DNA of 64,000 nt from an uncultured Pseudokineococcus sp. (lineage in GTDB: Bacteria > Actinomycetota > Actinomycetes > Actinomycetales > Quadrisphaeraceae), in NCBI RefSeq assembly GCF_947495735.1, contig NZ_CANMAA010000004.1, positions 124,001 through 188,000 of the forward strand. The letters run 5' to 3'. Under the pieces are notes generated by a model. That model saw only the letters and a list, made by a program, of their open reading frames with translations, had not been told where the DNA came from and did no database searches. The translations under genes were made by a program, and so were the position numbers. Shown here piece after piece: positions 14,626 to 22,739 of this stretch (position 1 is the stretch's first letter; the number at the start of each line of letters is the position of its first letter).

Positions 14626-14643
14626 CGGCGCCTCACCTCGCGC

Positions 14644-16008
14644 TCACCGCGAGCCGCCGTCGTCGCCGACGAGCGCCCCGTCGAGCACCACGGGCCGCCC
14701 CCGCAGCACCGTGGCCACCACCCGGCCCGGCAGCTCCAGGCCCCGGAAGGGGCTGTTGCGGCCCTGGGTGGCGTGCTGCTCGGGCACGACCTCACGGCGC
14801 GCCGACGGGTCGAGCAGCACCAGGTGCGCCGGCTCCCCCTCGGCGAGCGGGCGGCCGTGGTCGGCGACCCGGCCGATGCGCGCCGGCGCGCTCGACAGCA
14901 CGCGCGCGACGTCGGCCCAGCCGAGCAGCCCGGTCTCGACGAGCGCCTCCTGGACGACCGACAGCGCCGTCTCCAGGCCCGTCATGCCCATGGCCGCCGC
15001 GGCCCACTCGCAGTCCTTGTCCTCCACCGGGTGCGGGGCGTGGTCGGTGGCGACGACGTCCACGGTGCCGTCGGCGACCGCCGCGCGCAGCGCCTCGACG
15101 TCGGCGCGCGTCCGCAGCGGCGGGTTGACCTTGTAGACGGGGTCGTAGCCGCGCACCAGCTCGTCGGTCAGCAGCAGGTGGTGCGGCGTCACCTCGGCCG
15201 TGACGTCCACCCCGCGCGCCTTGGCCCAGCGGATGATCTCCACCGACCCGGCCGTGGAGACGTGGCAGACGTGCAGGCGCGAGCCCACGTGGTCGGCCAG
15301 CAGCACGTCGCGGGCGATGACGGCCTCCTCGGCCACCGCCGGCCAGCCGCGCAGCCCCAGCACCGAGGAGACGACGCCCTCGTGCATCTGCGCGCCCTCG
15401 GTCAGGCGCGGGTCCTGGGCGTGCTGGGCCACGACGCCGTCCACCGAGCGCACGTACTCCAGCGCGCGGCGCATGAGGACGGGGTCGGCCACGCAGCGGC
15501 CGTCGTCGCTGAACACCCGGACGCGCGCCGCGGAGGTGGCCATGGCCCCCAGCTCGGCGAGCCGCTCCCCCGCCAGGCCGACGGTCACGGCGCCCACGGG
15601 GCGCACGTCGACGAGCCCGATCTCGCGCCCGAGGCGCCAGACCTGCTCGACGACGCCCGCGGTGTCGGCGACGGGGTCGGTGTTGGCCATGGCGTGCACG
15701 GCGGTGAAGCCGCCCATCGCGGCGGCGCGCGAGCCGGTCAGCACCGTCTCGGCGTCCTCGCGCCCGGGCTCGCGCAGGTGGGTGTGCAGGTCCACCAGGC
15801 CGGGCAGGGCCACGAGGCCCTCGGCCTCCACCACGCGCGCGCCGGCCGGCGCCTCGAGCGAGCCGCCCGGCGCCGTGCGGGCCACGCGCCCGCCCTCGAG
15901 CAGCAGGTCGGTGGCCTCGCCCCCCAGCAGGGCGGCGCGGCGCACGAGCAGGGCGGGCGCGTCCTCGCCGGTGGCGGTGGTGCGGGCGGGCGTCTGGTCG
16001 GCGCTCAT
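14644..16008 (-). CDS. pyrC: Dihydroorotase (class I)
   Basis: Zinc-dependent cyclisation of carbamoyl aspartate to dihydroorotate. Signatures: the metal-binding [10 protein letters not shown] (near residue 78), [25 protein letters not shown] and [15 protein letters not shown] for the catalytic Asp and substrate loop. The product has 454 residues, normal for class I. The ATG at 16008 overlaps the pyrB stop by 4 bp (ATGA). The first about 20 residues are poorly conserved. Translational coupling with pyrB suggests balanced production in the operon. Confidence 0.96.
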   Translation of the reverse strand: MSADQTPARTTATGEDAPALLVRRAALLGGEATDLLLEGGRVARTAPGGSLEAPAGARVVEAEGLVALPGLVDLHTHLREPGREDAETVLTGSRAAAMGGFTAVHAMANTDPVADTAGVVEQVWRLGREIGLVDVRPVGAVTVGLAGERLAELGAMATSAARVRVFSDDGRCVADPVLMRRALEYVRSVDGVVAQHAQDPRLTEGAQMHEGVVSSVLGLRGWPAVAEEAVIARDVLLADHVGSRLHVCHVSTAGSVEIIRWAKARGVDVTAEVTPHHLLLTDELVRGYDPVYKVNPPLRTRADVEALRAAVADGTVDVVATDHAPHPVEDKDCEWAAAAMGMTGLETALSVVQEALVETGLLGWADVARVLSSAPARIGRVADHGRPLAEGEPAHLVLLDPSARREVVPEQHATQGRNSPFRGLELPGRVVATVLRGRPVVLDGALVGDDGGSR

Positions 16009-16958
16009 GCGGCGTCCTCTCCGGCGAGCAGCAGGTACAGGGCGGCCATGCGGACGGCGACGCCGTTGGAGACCTGCTCGACGATCGTCGAGCGGGGGCT
16101 GTCGGCCGCCTCCGCGGAGATCTCCAGGCCGCGGTTCATCGGGCCGGGGTGCATGACGAGGGCGTGCTCGGGCAGCAGGCGCAGCCGCCGCCCGTCGAGG
16201 CCGAAGCGGCGCGCGTACTCCTGCGCCGAGGGGAAGAACCCGCCGCCGCCCATGCGCTCGCGCTGGACGCGCAGCACCATCACGGCGTCCACCTCCGGCA
16301 GGACGGCGTCGAGGTCCCAGCTGGTGCGGCACGGCCAGGTCTCGACGCCCACCGGCAGCAGGGTCGGCGGGGCGACGAGCGTGACGTCGGCGCCGAGGGT
16401 GCGCAGCAGCAGCACGTTGGAGCGCGCGACCCGGCTGTGCAGGACGTCCCCGACGACGGCGACGCGGGCGCCGTCCAGGGCCCCGCCGAGGTCTCCCCCG
16501 GACCGCTCCCGCAGGCGCCGGCGCAGCGTGAAGGCGTCCAGGAGCGCCTGGGTGGGGTGCTCGTGGGTGCCGTCGCCGGCGTTGAGGACGCCCACGCGCG
16601 ACCAGCCCGCGTGCGCGAGGCGGTGCGCCGCGCCCGACGCGCTGTGCCGCAGCACGACGGCGTCGGCGCCCATGGCCTGCAGCGTCAGCGCCGTGTCCTT
16701 GAGCGACTCCCCCTTGGACACGCTGGAGCCCTTGGCGGAGAAGGTGATGACGTCGGCGGACAGGCGCTTGGCCGCCGCCTCGAAGGAGATGCGCGTGCGC
16801 GTGGAGTCCTCGAAGAAGAGGTTGACCACCGTGCGCCCCCGCAGGGTGGGGAGCTTCTTGATCTCCCGGGCCTGGGTGGCGGCCATCTGCTCGGCGACGT
16901 CGAGGAGCGCCAGGGCGCCCTCGCGGTCGAGGTCGGCGGCCGAGAGCAGGTGCTTCAC
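16005..16958 (-). CDS. pyrB: Aspartate carbamoyltransferase catalytic subunit
   Basis: First committed step of pyrimidine synthesis, joining carbamoyl phosphate and aspartate. The carbamoyl-phosphate motif [12 protein letters not shown] (near residue 50), [12 protein letters not shown] lysine loop, and HPTQALLDA are present in the 317-residue product. No regulatory pyrI follows. The ATG at 16958 overlaps the pyrR stop by 4 bp, so its translation should follow that of pyrR and share control by the leader. Confidence 0.97.
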   Translation of the reverse strand: MKHLLSAADLDREGALALLDVAEQMAATQAREIKKLPTLRGRTVVNLFFEDSTRTRISFEAAAKRLSADVITFSAKGSSVSKGESLKDTALTLQAMGADAVVLRHSASGAAHRLAHAGWSRVGVLNAGDGTHEHPTQALLDAFTLRRRLRERSGGDLGGALDGARVAVVGDVLHSRVARSNVLLLRTLGADVTLVAPPTLLPVGVETWPCRTSWDLDAVLPEVDAVMVLRVQRERMGGGGFFPSAQEYARRFGLDGRRLRLLPEHALVMHPGPMNRGLEISAEAADSPRSTIVEQVSNGVAVRMAALYLLLAGEDAA

Positions 16959-17551
16959 CGCGACTCCCCGGTGGGTCCGGCGGACGCGGGCGGGCGGGAC
17001 TCCCCCGGGCCGCTGATGACGACGGCGTCCTGCCCGTCGACCTCCTCCAGCAGCACCTGCACGCTCTCCTGCGCCGCCGTGGGCAGGTTCTTGCCGACGT
17101 GGTCGGCCCGGATGGGCAGCTGGCGATGGCCCCGGTCCACCAGGACGGCCAGGCGGACGGCGCGGGGGCGACCGAGGTCGGAGAGCGCGTCGAGGGCGGC
17201 GCGGACGGTGCGGCCCGAGGCCAGCACGTCGTCGACGAGGACGACGACGCGGTCGTCCACCCCGCGGGGCGGGACGTCCGTGCGGCCCAGGGCGCGCACG
17301 GGGTGCCGCCGCAGGTCGTCGCGGTGCATCGTCACGTCGAGGGAGCCGACGAGGTCCTCCACCGGGCCGGCGCCGGGCTCGGCGGCCACCAGCCGCTCGG
17401 CCACGCGTCGGGCCAGGTGCGCCCCGCGGGTGGGGATCCCCAGGAGCACGAGGTCGTCGGCGCCGCGGTTGCGCTCGAGGATCTCGTGGGCGATGCGGGT
17501 GAGGACCCGGCTGATCTCCGGGGCCTCGAGCACCGGGCGGGCAGACGCCAT
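16955..17551 (-). CDS. pyrR: Bifunctional pyr operon regulator / uracil phosphoribosyltransferase
   Basis: RNA-binding regulator that senses UMP and has uracil phosphoribosyltransferase activity. The PRPP loop [18 protein letters not shown] (near residue 100) and [23 protein letters not shown] are typical of PyrR. The product has 198 residues; the last about 20 are low complexity. The ATG at 17551 has AAGGAG 9 nt upstream; that site abuts a sequence matching the PyrR-binding loop, which points to translational repression as reported for mycobacterial pyr genes. First gene of the pyr operon. Confidence 0.96.
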   Translation of the reverse strand: MASARPVLEAPEISRVLTRIAHEILERNRGADDLVLLGIPTRGAHLARRVAERLVAAEPGAGPVEDLVGSLDVTMHRDDLRRHPVRALGRTDVPPRGVDDRVVVLVDDVLASGRTVRAALDALSDLGRPRAVRLAVLVDRGHRQLPIRADHVGKNLPTAAQESVQVLLEEVDGQDAVVISGPGESRPPASAGPTGESR

Positions 17552-17558
17552 CGCGGCG

Positions 17559-17590
17559 ACTCCTTCCCCGCCTCTCGGGACGGAGGTTGA
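17559..17590 (-). promoter_or_regulatory. Candidate PyrR-binding loop next to the pyrR Shine-Dalgarno
   Basis: On the transcript strand the segment 17581-17570 reads GUCCCGAGAGGC, which fits the PyrR-binding loop consensus (purine-U-C-C-N-G-N-G-A-G-G-pyrimidine) as I recall it. The flanking bases can pair (CCUCCG with CGGGG), and the Shine-Dalgarno AAGGAG (17565-17560) follows immediately. UMP-loaded PyrR would then block ribosome entry at pyrR and, through overlaps, the rest of the operon. Found by reading, not by a covariance search. Confidence 0.7.
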
Positions 17591-17758
17591 AGGACGTCGG
17601 TCGAGCGCGAACCTAGCAGCCGCACGCCCCCTCCCCGGACGCCCCAGCGGGGTCGTCGGGGCCCTCCCGAGGAGCCCCGAGGTGCCCGTCCGGGTGGCTC
17701 TCAGCGTCCGACCGGTGGACGGCGTGGACCGGACGGGTGGCGGCGCTTGACGGTGCGG

Positions 17759-17771
17759 TGACGCTGAGTGA
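17759..17771. promoter_or_regulatory. BldD box upstream of bldD
   Basis: TGACGCTGAGTGA matches the BldD consensus TNACNC(A/T)GNGTNA at every specified position. It lies 68 bp upstream of the bldD start in the 287-bp divergent region shared with pyrR. In Streptomyces BldD represses its own gene through such a box, so autoregulation is the simplest reading. Confidence 0.75.
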
Positions 17772-17838
17772 CGATCTAGGCGGCCGGCCGGTGCGGGACC
17801 ACCTCGCGCCGTCGCCCGGCCCCTCAGGAGGGTGTGCA

Positions 17839-18339
17839 GTGGCATCGGAGTACGCGAAGGTGCTCGGGAACCGGCTGCGGTCGGTCCGGACGCGCCAGGG
17901 CCTGTCGCTGCAGGGCGTCGAGGCCAAGTCCCAGGGCCACTGGAAGGCGGTCGTCGTCGGGTCCTACGAGCGCGGGGACCGCGCGGTCACCGTCCAGCGG
18001 CTCGCCGAGCTGGCCGAGTTCTACGACGTCCCGGTCACGGCCCTGCTGCCGGAGACCACCCCCGGGGAGACGGCGCTCCCGCCGCCCCGGCTCGTGCTGG
18101 ACCTGGAGGCGCTGCGGCGCGTCCCGCCGGAGCAGTCCGGACCGCTGCTGCGCTACCTCGCGGACATCCGCGAGGCGCGCGGGGACGAGCAGTCCGACGA
18201 GATGCCGATCCGGGTCGACGACCTGCGCTCCCTCGCAGTCATCTTCGACCTGCCGCCCTCGGCGCTGACCGAGCGCCTGATCGGCTGGGACGTCCTGGAC
18301 GAGGAGGCCCGGCGCGCGGTGGCGCTGCCCGACCTGTAG
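17839..18339 (+). CDS. bldD: Developmental regulator BldD (cyclic-di-GMP-responsive)
   Basis: Small DNA-binding protein with an N-terminal helix-turn-helix (EYAKVLGNRLRSVRTRQGL, KSQGHWKAVVVGSYERGDR) nearly identical to Streptomyces BldD, and a C-terminal cyclic-di-GMP-binding domain. The ligand signature RGD (114-116), eight residues, RVDD (125-128) occurs at the same residue numbers as in the Streptomyces protein, implying a cyclic-di-GMP-assembled tetramer. The GTG start at 17839 has AGGAGG 7 nt upstream; product 166 residues. A BldD box lies upstream and a strong terminator downstream. Targets in this organism cannot be read from the window. Confidence 0.95.
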   Translation: MASEYAKVLGNRLRSVRTRQGLSLQGVEAKSQGHWKAVVVGSYERGDRAVTVQRLAELAEFYDVPVTALLPETTPGETALPPPRLVLDLEALRRVPPEQSGPLLRYLADIREARGDEQSDEMPIRVDDLRSLAVIFDLPPSALTERLIGWDVLDEEARRAVALPDL

Positions 18340-18357
18340 CCGCGGGAGCTCCCCGAC

Positions 18358-18402
18358 GCACGAGAGCCGCGGCACCCCCTGGGGGTGCCGCGGCTCTCGT
18401 GC
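18358..18402. terminator. Perfect 22-bp inverted repeat, bidirectional terminator between bldD and nusB
   Basis: Arms 18358-18379 and 18381-18402 are exactly complementary over 22 bp around a single T. The hairpin lies 19 bp after the bldD stop and 76 bp before the nusB stop, between convergent genes, so it can end transcription from both sides. No U-rich tract follows, as is common in GC-rich actinobacteria. Confidence 0.85.
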
Positions 18403-18477
18403 GTGCGAGGCGGTCCGGCGCCGGGCCGACCGAGCGGGGGCCGGCTCCGGCGGCGTCGCCGCGCCCGTCGCTGCTGC

Positions 18478-18903
18478 TCAGGCGAGCAGCGCGGGCTTCA
18501 TCTCGAGCAGGCGGCCGAGGACGCCGTTGACGAAGCCCGGGGAGTCGTCCGTGGACAGCGTCCGGGCGAGCTCGACGGCCTCGTCGACCGCCACGGCGCC
18601 CGGCACGTCGCCCCACAGCAGCTCGGCGGCGCCGAGGCGCAGCACGCCGCGGTCGACGTCCGGCATCCGGTCGACGGTCCACCCCTGGGAGTAGGTCGCC
18701 AGCAGCTCGTCGATGCGCGGCAGGTGCTCCACCACGAGCTCGACCAGCTCGACCGCGTACTCCGGCATGGCCGGGGCGCCCGGGTCGGAGGGGTTCGTGG
18801 ACGCCAGGCGCTGCGCGAGGAGGTCCAGGGGGCGGAGGCCCCGCTGCTCGGCCTCGAAGAGGACGTCCAGGGCCCGCTTGCGGGCCTTGCTGCGTGCCGC
18901 CAC
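18478..18903 (-). CDS. nusB: Transcription antitermination factor NusB
   Basis: All-helical factor that with NusE binds boxA in rRNA leaders and supports rRNA transcription. The 141-residue product starts ARSKARKRALDVLFEAEQRG, the conserved Arg-rich helix, and contains AVDEAVELARTLSTDDSPGFVNGVLGRLLE, the family C-terminal signature. The GTG start at 18903 lies one base after the efp stop, so it is read in an efp-nusB operon as in most Actinobacteria. Confidence 0.96.
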   Translation of the reverse strand: MAARSKARKRALDVLFEAEQRGLRPLDLLAQRLASTNPSDPGAPAMPEYAVELVELVVEHLPRIDELLATYSQGWTVDRMPDVDRGVLRLGAAELLWGDVPGAVAVDEAVELARTLSTDDSPGFVNGVLGRLLEMKPALLA

Positions 18904-18904
18904 G

Positions 18905-19465
18905 TCAGCTGACGCGACCGAGGTAGTCGCCCGTGCGGGTGTCGACCTTGACCTTGGTGCCCGTCTCGAGGAAGAGCGGGACGGCGATCTGGTAGCCCGT
19001 CTCGACCGTCGCCGGCTTGGTGCCGCCCGTGGAGCGGTCGCCCTGCAGGCCCGGCTCGGTGTAGGTCACCTCGAGGATGACGGAGGTGGGCAGCTCGACG
19101 TAGAGCGGCTCGCCCTCGTGCAGGGCGACCTGCGCGGTGGCGCCCTCGAGGAGGAAGTTCGCGGCGTCGCCGACGGTCGCCTCCGCGATCGGCATCTGGT
19201 CGAAGGTCTCGGGGTCCATCCAGACGAAGTCCGCGCCGTCGCGGTACAGGTACTGCATGTCGCGGCGGTCGACTGTGGCCGTCTCGACCTTGAGGCCGGC
19301 GTTGAAGGTGCGGTCGACGACCTTGCCCGACAGCACGTTCTTCAGCTTGGTGCGCACGAAGGCGCCGCCCTTGCCGGGCTTGACGTGCTGGAACTCCACG
19401 ACGGCCCAGAGCTGGCCGTCGATCTTCAGCACGGTGCCGTTCTTCAGGTCGTTCGTCGAGGCCAC
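18905..19465 (-). CDS. efp: Translation elongation factor P
   Basis: Relieves ribosome stalling at polyproline stretches. The 186-residue product has the three-barrel layout: KOW-like domain with the loop KPGKGGAF (tip lysine near residue 31), central OB domain, and a C-terminal domain ending TGDYLGRVS. No modification enzyme gene is adjacent. The GTG at 19465 aligns with known EF-P N-termini (ASTNDLKNG), yet no AGGAG-type site precedes it, so initiation may be leaderless or rely on a weak site. The abundance of Pro-rich proteins in the window fits a need for EF-P. Confidence 0.96.
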   Translation of the reverse strand: MASTNDLKNGTVLKIDGQLWAVVEFQHVKPGKGGAFVRTKLKNVLSGKVVDRTFNAGLKVETATVDRRDMQYLYRDGADFVWMDPETFDQMPIAEATVGDAANFLLEGATAQVALHEGEPLYVELPTSVILEVTYTEPGLQGDRSTGGTKPATVETGYQIAVPLFLETGTKVKVDTRTGDYLGRVS

Positions 19466-19649
19466 AGGAGTCCGTCCGTCGGGTGCGGGTGGTCGGCCCG
19501 GAGCGCTGGTCTCGCACGGGTCGGGGCACGGGCGCGGGCCGGGTGCCCCGCTCCGCGCCCGAGCGCCGTGCGCGCGCCAGGGCGCGCGGTCGTCCGGGGC
19601 AGGGGGCCAGGCTACCGCCGTCGGCGGGCGCGACCGGCCCCGCGACCTC

Positions 19650-20117
19650 TCAGCCCGTCAGCGCCGTCAGCTCCAGGGCGATGCCGTCGGGGTCGCGGAA
19701 CTCCAGGATCGAGTACCCGCCCACGTCCTTGACCGGCTCGTGGGCGACGCCGAGGCGGTCCAGCACCTCGGCGGCCGCCTCGAGCTCGGAGTGCTGCGCC
19801 ACCGTGAAGGAGACGTGGTCGAGGCCGACCCGGTCCTCGTCGAAGCGGTCGCCCTCGGGCGCGACGGGTCGCAGGCCGAAGAGGCCGCCCCCGAAGGAGT
19901 AGATGACGCCGCCGAAGAGGAAGGCGAGCTGCTCGCGCGTGGCCTCGTCGGCGTCGGCGGGCACCTCGAAGGCGACGTCCCAGCCGAAGACGGCGTCGTA
20001 GAAGGCGCGCGAGCGCTCGATGTCGGTGACGGTCACGCGCACGTGCGCGAACCCCGTCGGGGAGACGGTGCCGAGGTTCTCCGTCGGCGTGGGCGAGTGG
20101 TCAGCAGTCGGGGTCAT
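19650..20117 (-). CDS. VOC-superfamily (glyoxalase/bleomycin-resistance fold) protein
   Basis: A 155-residue single-copy vicinal oxygen chelate protein: [30 protein letters not shown] at the first beta-alpha-beta module and [27 protein letters not shown] followed by [18 protein letters not shown] at the second. The histidines and terminal glutamate of the metal site are in place (HVRV, DHVSF, ALELT). Substrate cannot be named. The ATG at 20117 is preferred; an in-frame GTG at 20153 would add 12 unconserved residues, and neither has a clear ribosome-binding site. It stands alone between efp and aroB. Confidence 0.85.
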   Translation of the reverse strand: MTPTADHSPTPTENLGTVSPTGFAHVRVTVTDIERSRAFYDAVFGWDVAFEVPADADEATREQLAFLFGGVIYSFGGGLFGLRPVAPEGDRFDEDRVGLDHVSFTVAQHSELEAAAEVLDRLGVAHEPVKDVGGYSILEFRDPDGIALELTALTG

Positions 20118-20145
20118 GCGCTGGACCGTCGCACGGGGACCGCGG

Positions 20146-20198
20146 CGGGGCACCCGGACCGGGCCCGGAGGGCTGACCGGACTCGGACGGGTGCCCCG
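20146..20198. terminator. Hairpin downstream of aroB
   Basis: Arms 20146-20156 and 20188-20198 (CGGGGCACCCG and its complement) form an 11-bp stem, with an inner CCGGGCCCGG palindrome. It lies between the aroB stop and the start of the VOC gene on the same strand, so it probably ends aroB transcription. Confidence 0.5.
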
Positions 20199-20270
20199 TG
20201 CGCCCTTGCGGTCGCGGGGCGTGTGCGCCCCGGTCTGCCCGAGGTGATCCGCAGGGAGGGCCCCGCCGGC

Positions 20271-21374
20271 TCAGTCGCGGCTGATGCTCCCGTAGGCGGC
20301 GGCCAGCAGCTGCGGGTCGGGGCCCTCGAGCCGCGTGGGGCGGGCGACGTCGTCGAGGACGACGAAGCGCAGCAGGTCGCCGCGGGTCTTCTTGTCCCGG
20401 CCCATGGCCTGCAGCAGCTGGGGCCAGCGGTCGCCGCGGTAGGTCAGGGGCAGCCCCAGCGAGCCGAGGACGGAGCGGTGGCGGGCGACGACCGACTCGT
20501 CGAGGCGCCCGGCGAGCGCGGCCAGCTCGGCGGCGAAGACCATGCCGACGCTGACGGCGGCGCCGTGGCGCCAGGCGAAGCGCTCCGTCAGCTCGATGGC
20601 GTGGCCGAGGGTGTGGCCGTAGTTGAGGACCTCGCGGTCCCCGAGGTCGCGCAGGTCCCGGCCCACGACGTCGGCCTTGACGGCGACCGCCCGCTCGACC
20701 AGCTCGCGCACCACCGGGGAGGCGGGGTCGCGGACGGCCTGCGGGTCCGCCTCGACGCGCTCGAGGATCACCGGGTCGGCCACGAAGCCCGCCTTGACCA
20801 CCTCGGCCATCCCGGCGAGCAGGTCGTTGACCGGCAGGGTCTCCAGCGCCCCGAGGTCGCACAGGACGCCGGCGGGCGGGTGGAAGGCGCCGACGAGGTT
20901 CTTGCCCTCGGCGGTGTTGATGCCCGTCTTGCCGCCGACGGCCGCGTCGACCATGGCGAGCAGCGTGGTGGGGACGTGGACGACGCGGACCCCGCGCAGC
21001 CAGGTGGCGGCCACGAAGCCGGCCAGGTCGGTCACGGTGCCGCCGCCCACGGCCACGACCGCGTCGGTGCGGGTGAAGGACGCCTGCCCGAGCACCCCCC
21101 AGCAGAACGCGGCGACCTGCGCCGACTTGGCGTCCTCGTCGTCGGGGACCTCGGCGAGCAGCGCCTCGTAGCCGGCGGCGCGCAGGTCCTCCTGCACGGC
21201 CTCCCCCGTCGTGCGCAGGGCCCGGGGGTGGACGACGAGCACCTTGCGCACCCCGTCGCCGAGCATGCCGGGCAGCTCCCCCAGCAGCCCTCGCCCGACG
21301 AGCACCTCGTAGGGCCTCTCCCCGTCCACGGTGATCCGCGTCGTGGGGACCGGGGCCGCGCTCTGCTCGCTCAC
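20271..21374 (-). CDS. aroB: 3-dehydroquinate synthase
   Basis: Second step of the shikimate pathway: cyclises DAHP to 3-dehydroquinate with NAD+ and zinc. Signatures include [42 protein letters not shown], and the zinc histidines in [12 protein letters not shown]. The product has 367 residues, normal length. The GTG at 21374 is the start; the conserved core begins near residue 13. Unlike the usual aroK-aroB-aroQ arrangement, its neighbours aroQ and aroK lie on the opposite strand with a DUF559-like gene between. Confidence 0.97.
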   Translation of the reverse strand: MSEQSAAPVPTTRITVDGERPYEVLVGRGLLGELPGMLGDGVRKVLVVHPRALRTTGEAVQEDLRAAGYEALLAEVPDDEDAKSAQVAAFCWGVLGQASFTRTDAVVAVGGGTVTDLAGFVAATWLRGVRVVHVPTTLLAMVDAAVGGKTGINTAEGKNLVGAFHPPAGVLCDLGALETLPVNDLLAGMAEVVKAGFVADPVILERVEADPQAVRDPASPVVRELVERAVAVKADVVGRDLRDLGDREVLNYGHTLGHAIELTERFAWRHGAAVSVGMVFAAELAALAGRLDESVVARHRSVLGSLGLPLTYRGDRWPQLLQAMGRDKKTRGDLLRFVVLDDVARPTRLEGPDPQLLAAAYGSISRD

Positions 21375-21442
21375 CGGGCGACCCTAGCCACGCGCCGCAC
21401 GTCCCCCCGGCCCACGACCTCGCGCGGAGCCCGGCGCGTTCG

Positions 21443-21534
21443 CCAGACGACCTGCAGAAGTCCCGCCACCAGCCCGCCGCAGTCCTCTGACCTTGGGTGA
21501 CGCGGCGTGGCGACGACTTCTGCAGGTCGCCTGG
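21443..21534. repeat. REP-like palindrome, left copy flanking the DUF559 gene
   Basis: Arms 21443-21462 and 21515-21534 (CCAGACGACCTGCAGAAGTC against GACTTCTGCAGGTCGCCTGG) are complementary with one mismatch and extend imperfectly inward (GCCAC / GTGGC). The right part, 21487-21532, recurs as a direct repeat at 22563-22608 (40 of 46 bases equal). It lies in the 262-bp intergenic region between aroB and the DUF559-like gene. Confidence 0.8.
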
Positions 21535-21552
21535 TGGCGCAGCTCGGGCTCC

Positions 21553-21572
21553 GGCCGGGGCTGACCCCGGCC
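21553..21572. repeat. Short perfect hairpin in the DUF559 gene leader
   Basis: GGCCGGGG (21553-21560) and CCCCGGCC (21565-21572) form an 8-bp stem with a 4-nt loop, 64 bp upstream of the DUF559-like start. It could be a transcription attenuator or the end of the palindromic element; nothing else supports a role. Confidence 0.4.
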
Positions 21573-21636
21573 CGCGCCCGACGGCACCTGTGCACGGAGC
21601 CGGCACGACGGCGCCTCGCGGCGCGACCCTGCGGTC

Positions 21637-22566
21637 GTGGACGCTGTGAGCGCTCTCCTGGACGACCTCGCCCGCCGGGGCGGCACCGCCGCGGCCGCGA
21701 CCCTGGTGCGCGTCGCCGGCCGCGGCGCTCTCCAGCGCGCGGTCGCCGGCGGGGAGGTCGAGCGCCTCGGCTGGGGCGTGTACGCCCTCGCCTCGGCACC
21801 GCCGGCGCTCCGCGCAGCGGCGGCCGTCCGCGGCACGGTGTCGCACGCCAGCGCCGCGCAGCTGTGGATGGTGGACCCGCTCCACCGCCCCGCCCGCATC
21901 TCGGTGACCGTCCCCCGAGCCGCCCGGCGACGACGGCCGCTGCCCGGGACGCGCCTGCACTGGAGCGACCTGGCGCCGGCTGACGTGGACGGGCCCGTCA
22001 CCGCACCGCTGCGGACGGCGCTCGACTGCGCCCGCTCGATGCCGTTCGAGGAGGCGCTCGGGGTCGCAGACGGCTTCCTGCGTCGCAGGCTGGTGGACCC
22101 CGGTGAGCTGCGAGCCGCGGCGGCGGCCCTGCGAGGTGCCGGCCGTGCGCGGGCCGTCGCCGTGGCCTCGGCCGCCGACAGCCGGAGCGACAACCCGTTC
22201 GAGTCCGCGCTGCGCGCTGTCGTGCTGCGCTGCGGCGCGGGCGCGTTCGTGCCCCAGGTCGTCGTCGACGCCGGCCCGCTGGGGCGCGTTCGCCCCGACC
22301 TCGTCGACGAGGGGCGGCGTGTCGTCCTGGAGGCGGACAGCTTCGCGTGGCACGGCTCCCGCGCGGCCCTGGCCCGCGACTGCGAGCGCTACGACGCGCT
22401 CGTCGTCTCGGGCTACCTGGTGCTCCGCTTCTCGTGGGAGCAGGTCGTCGGCGCCCCGGAACAGGTCGCGGAGGCGGTCCGCAGGGTCGTCGCGCTGGTG
22501 GACGAGGGGCGGGCACCGCAAGGCGACCTGCAGAACTACGTGCACACCGCGGGCCGAGGGCGCTGA
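21637..22566 (+). CDS. AbiEi-like winged-helix plus DUF559 (Vsr-fold endonuclease-like) protein
   Basis: A 309-residue protein with two parts. The N-terminal half (about 1-130) resembles type IV AbiEi antitoxin-like regulators (GEVERLGWGVYALAS, GTVSHASAAQLW, DGPVTAPLRTALDCAR). The C-terminal half (about 185-295) resembles DUF559, a restriction-endonuclease fold related to Vsr repair nucleases: FESALRAVVL, VRPDLVDEGRRVVLEADSFAWHG, RDCERYDALVVSGYLVLRFSWEQV. Acidic residues at RPDLVDE..VLEAD suit a metal-dependent nuclease site. No AbiEii toxin gene is adjacent, so a toxin-antitoxin role is unsupported. GTG start at 21637. The gene is bracketed by two related palindromes, and its last codons lie inside the right one. 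Confidence 0.85.
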   Translation: MDAVSALLDDLARRGGTAAAATLVRVAGRGALQRAVAGGEVERLGWGVYALASAPPALRAAAAVRGTVSHASAAQLWMVDPLHRPARISVTVPRAARRRRPLPGTRLHWSDLAPADVDGPVTAPLRTALDCARSMPFEEALGVADGFLRRRLVDPGELRAAAAALRGAGRARAVAVASAADSRSDNPFESALRAVVLRCGAGAFVPQVVVDAGPLGRVRPDLVDEGRRVVLEADSFAWHGSRAALARDCERYDALVVSGYLVLRFSWEQVVGAPEQVAEAVRRVVALVDEGRAPQGDLQNYVHTAGRGR

Positions 22567-22608
22567 CCTGCGGTGACGCGGCGTCGCCCGGACTTCTGCA
22601 GGTCGCCT
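22521..22608. repeat. REP-like palindrome, right copy overlapping the end of the DUF559 gene
   Basis: Arms 22521-22535 (AGGCGACCTGCAGAA) and 22594-22608 are perfectly complementary over 15 bp. The left arm encodes the GDLQN residues near the end of the DUF559-like protein; the right arm lies after its stop. The segment 22563-22608 is a direct repeat of 21487-21532. Confidence 0.8.
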
Positions 22609-22739
22609 CGCGCGCGACGTGCGTCGGGACGGCGAGCGGGAGATCGCCCCAGCACCGCGCGTGGGAGCATCCGTGCCGTCCGAGGGGTGCCGGCTGACCG
22701 GGTCGGCGCCCGTCCGAACTGAACCCGCGGAGGTTCCCC

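Noticed and set aside
21637-22566. Complete AbiE toxin-antitoxin system
   Set aside because: Only the AbiEi-like regulator part is present, fused to DUF559; the adjacent gene is aroQ, not an AbiEii nucleotidyltransferase.
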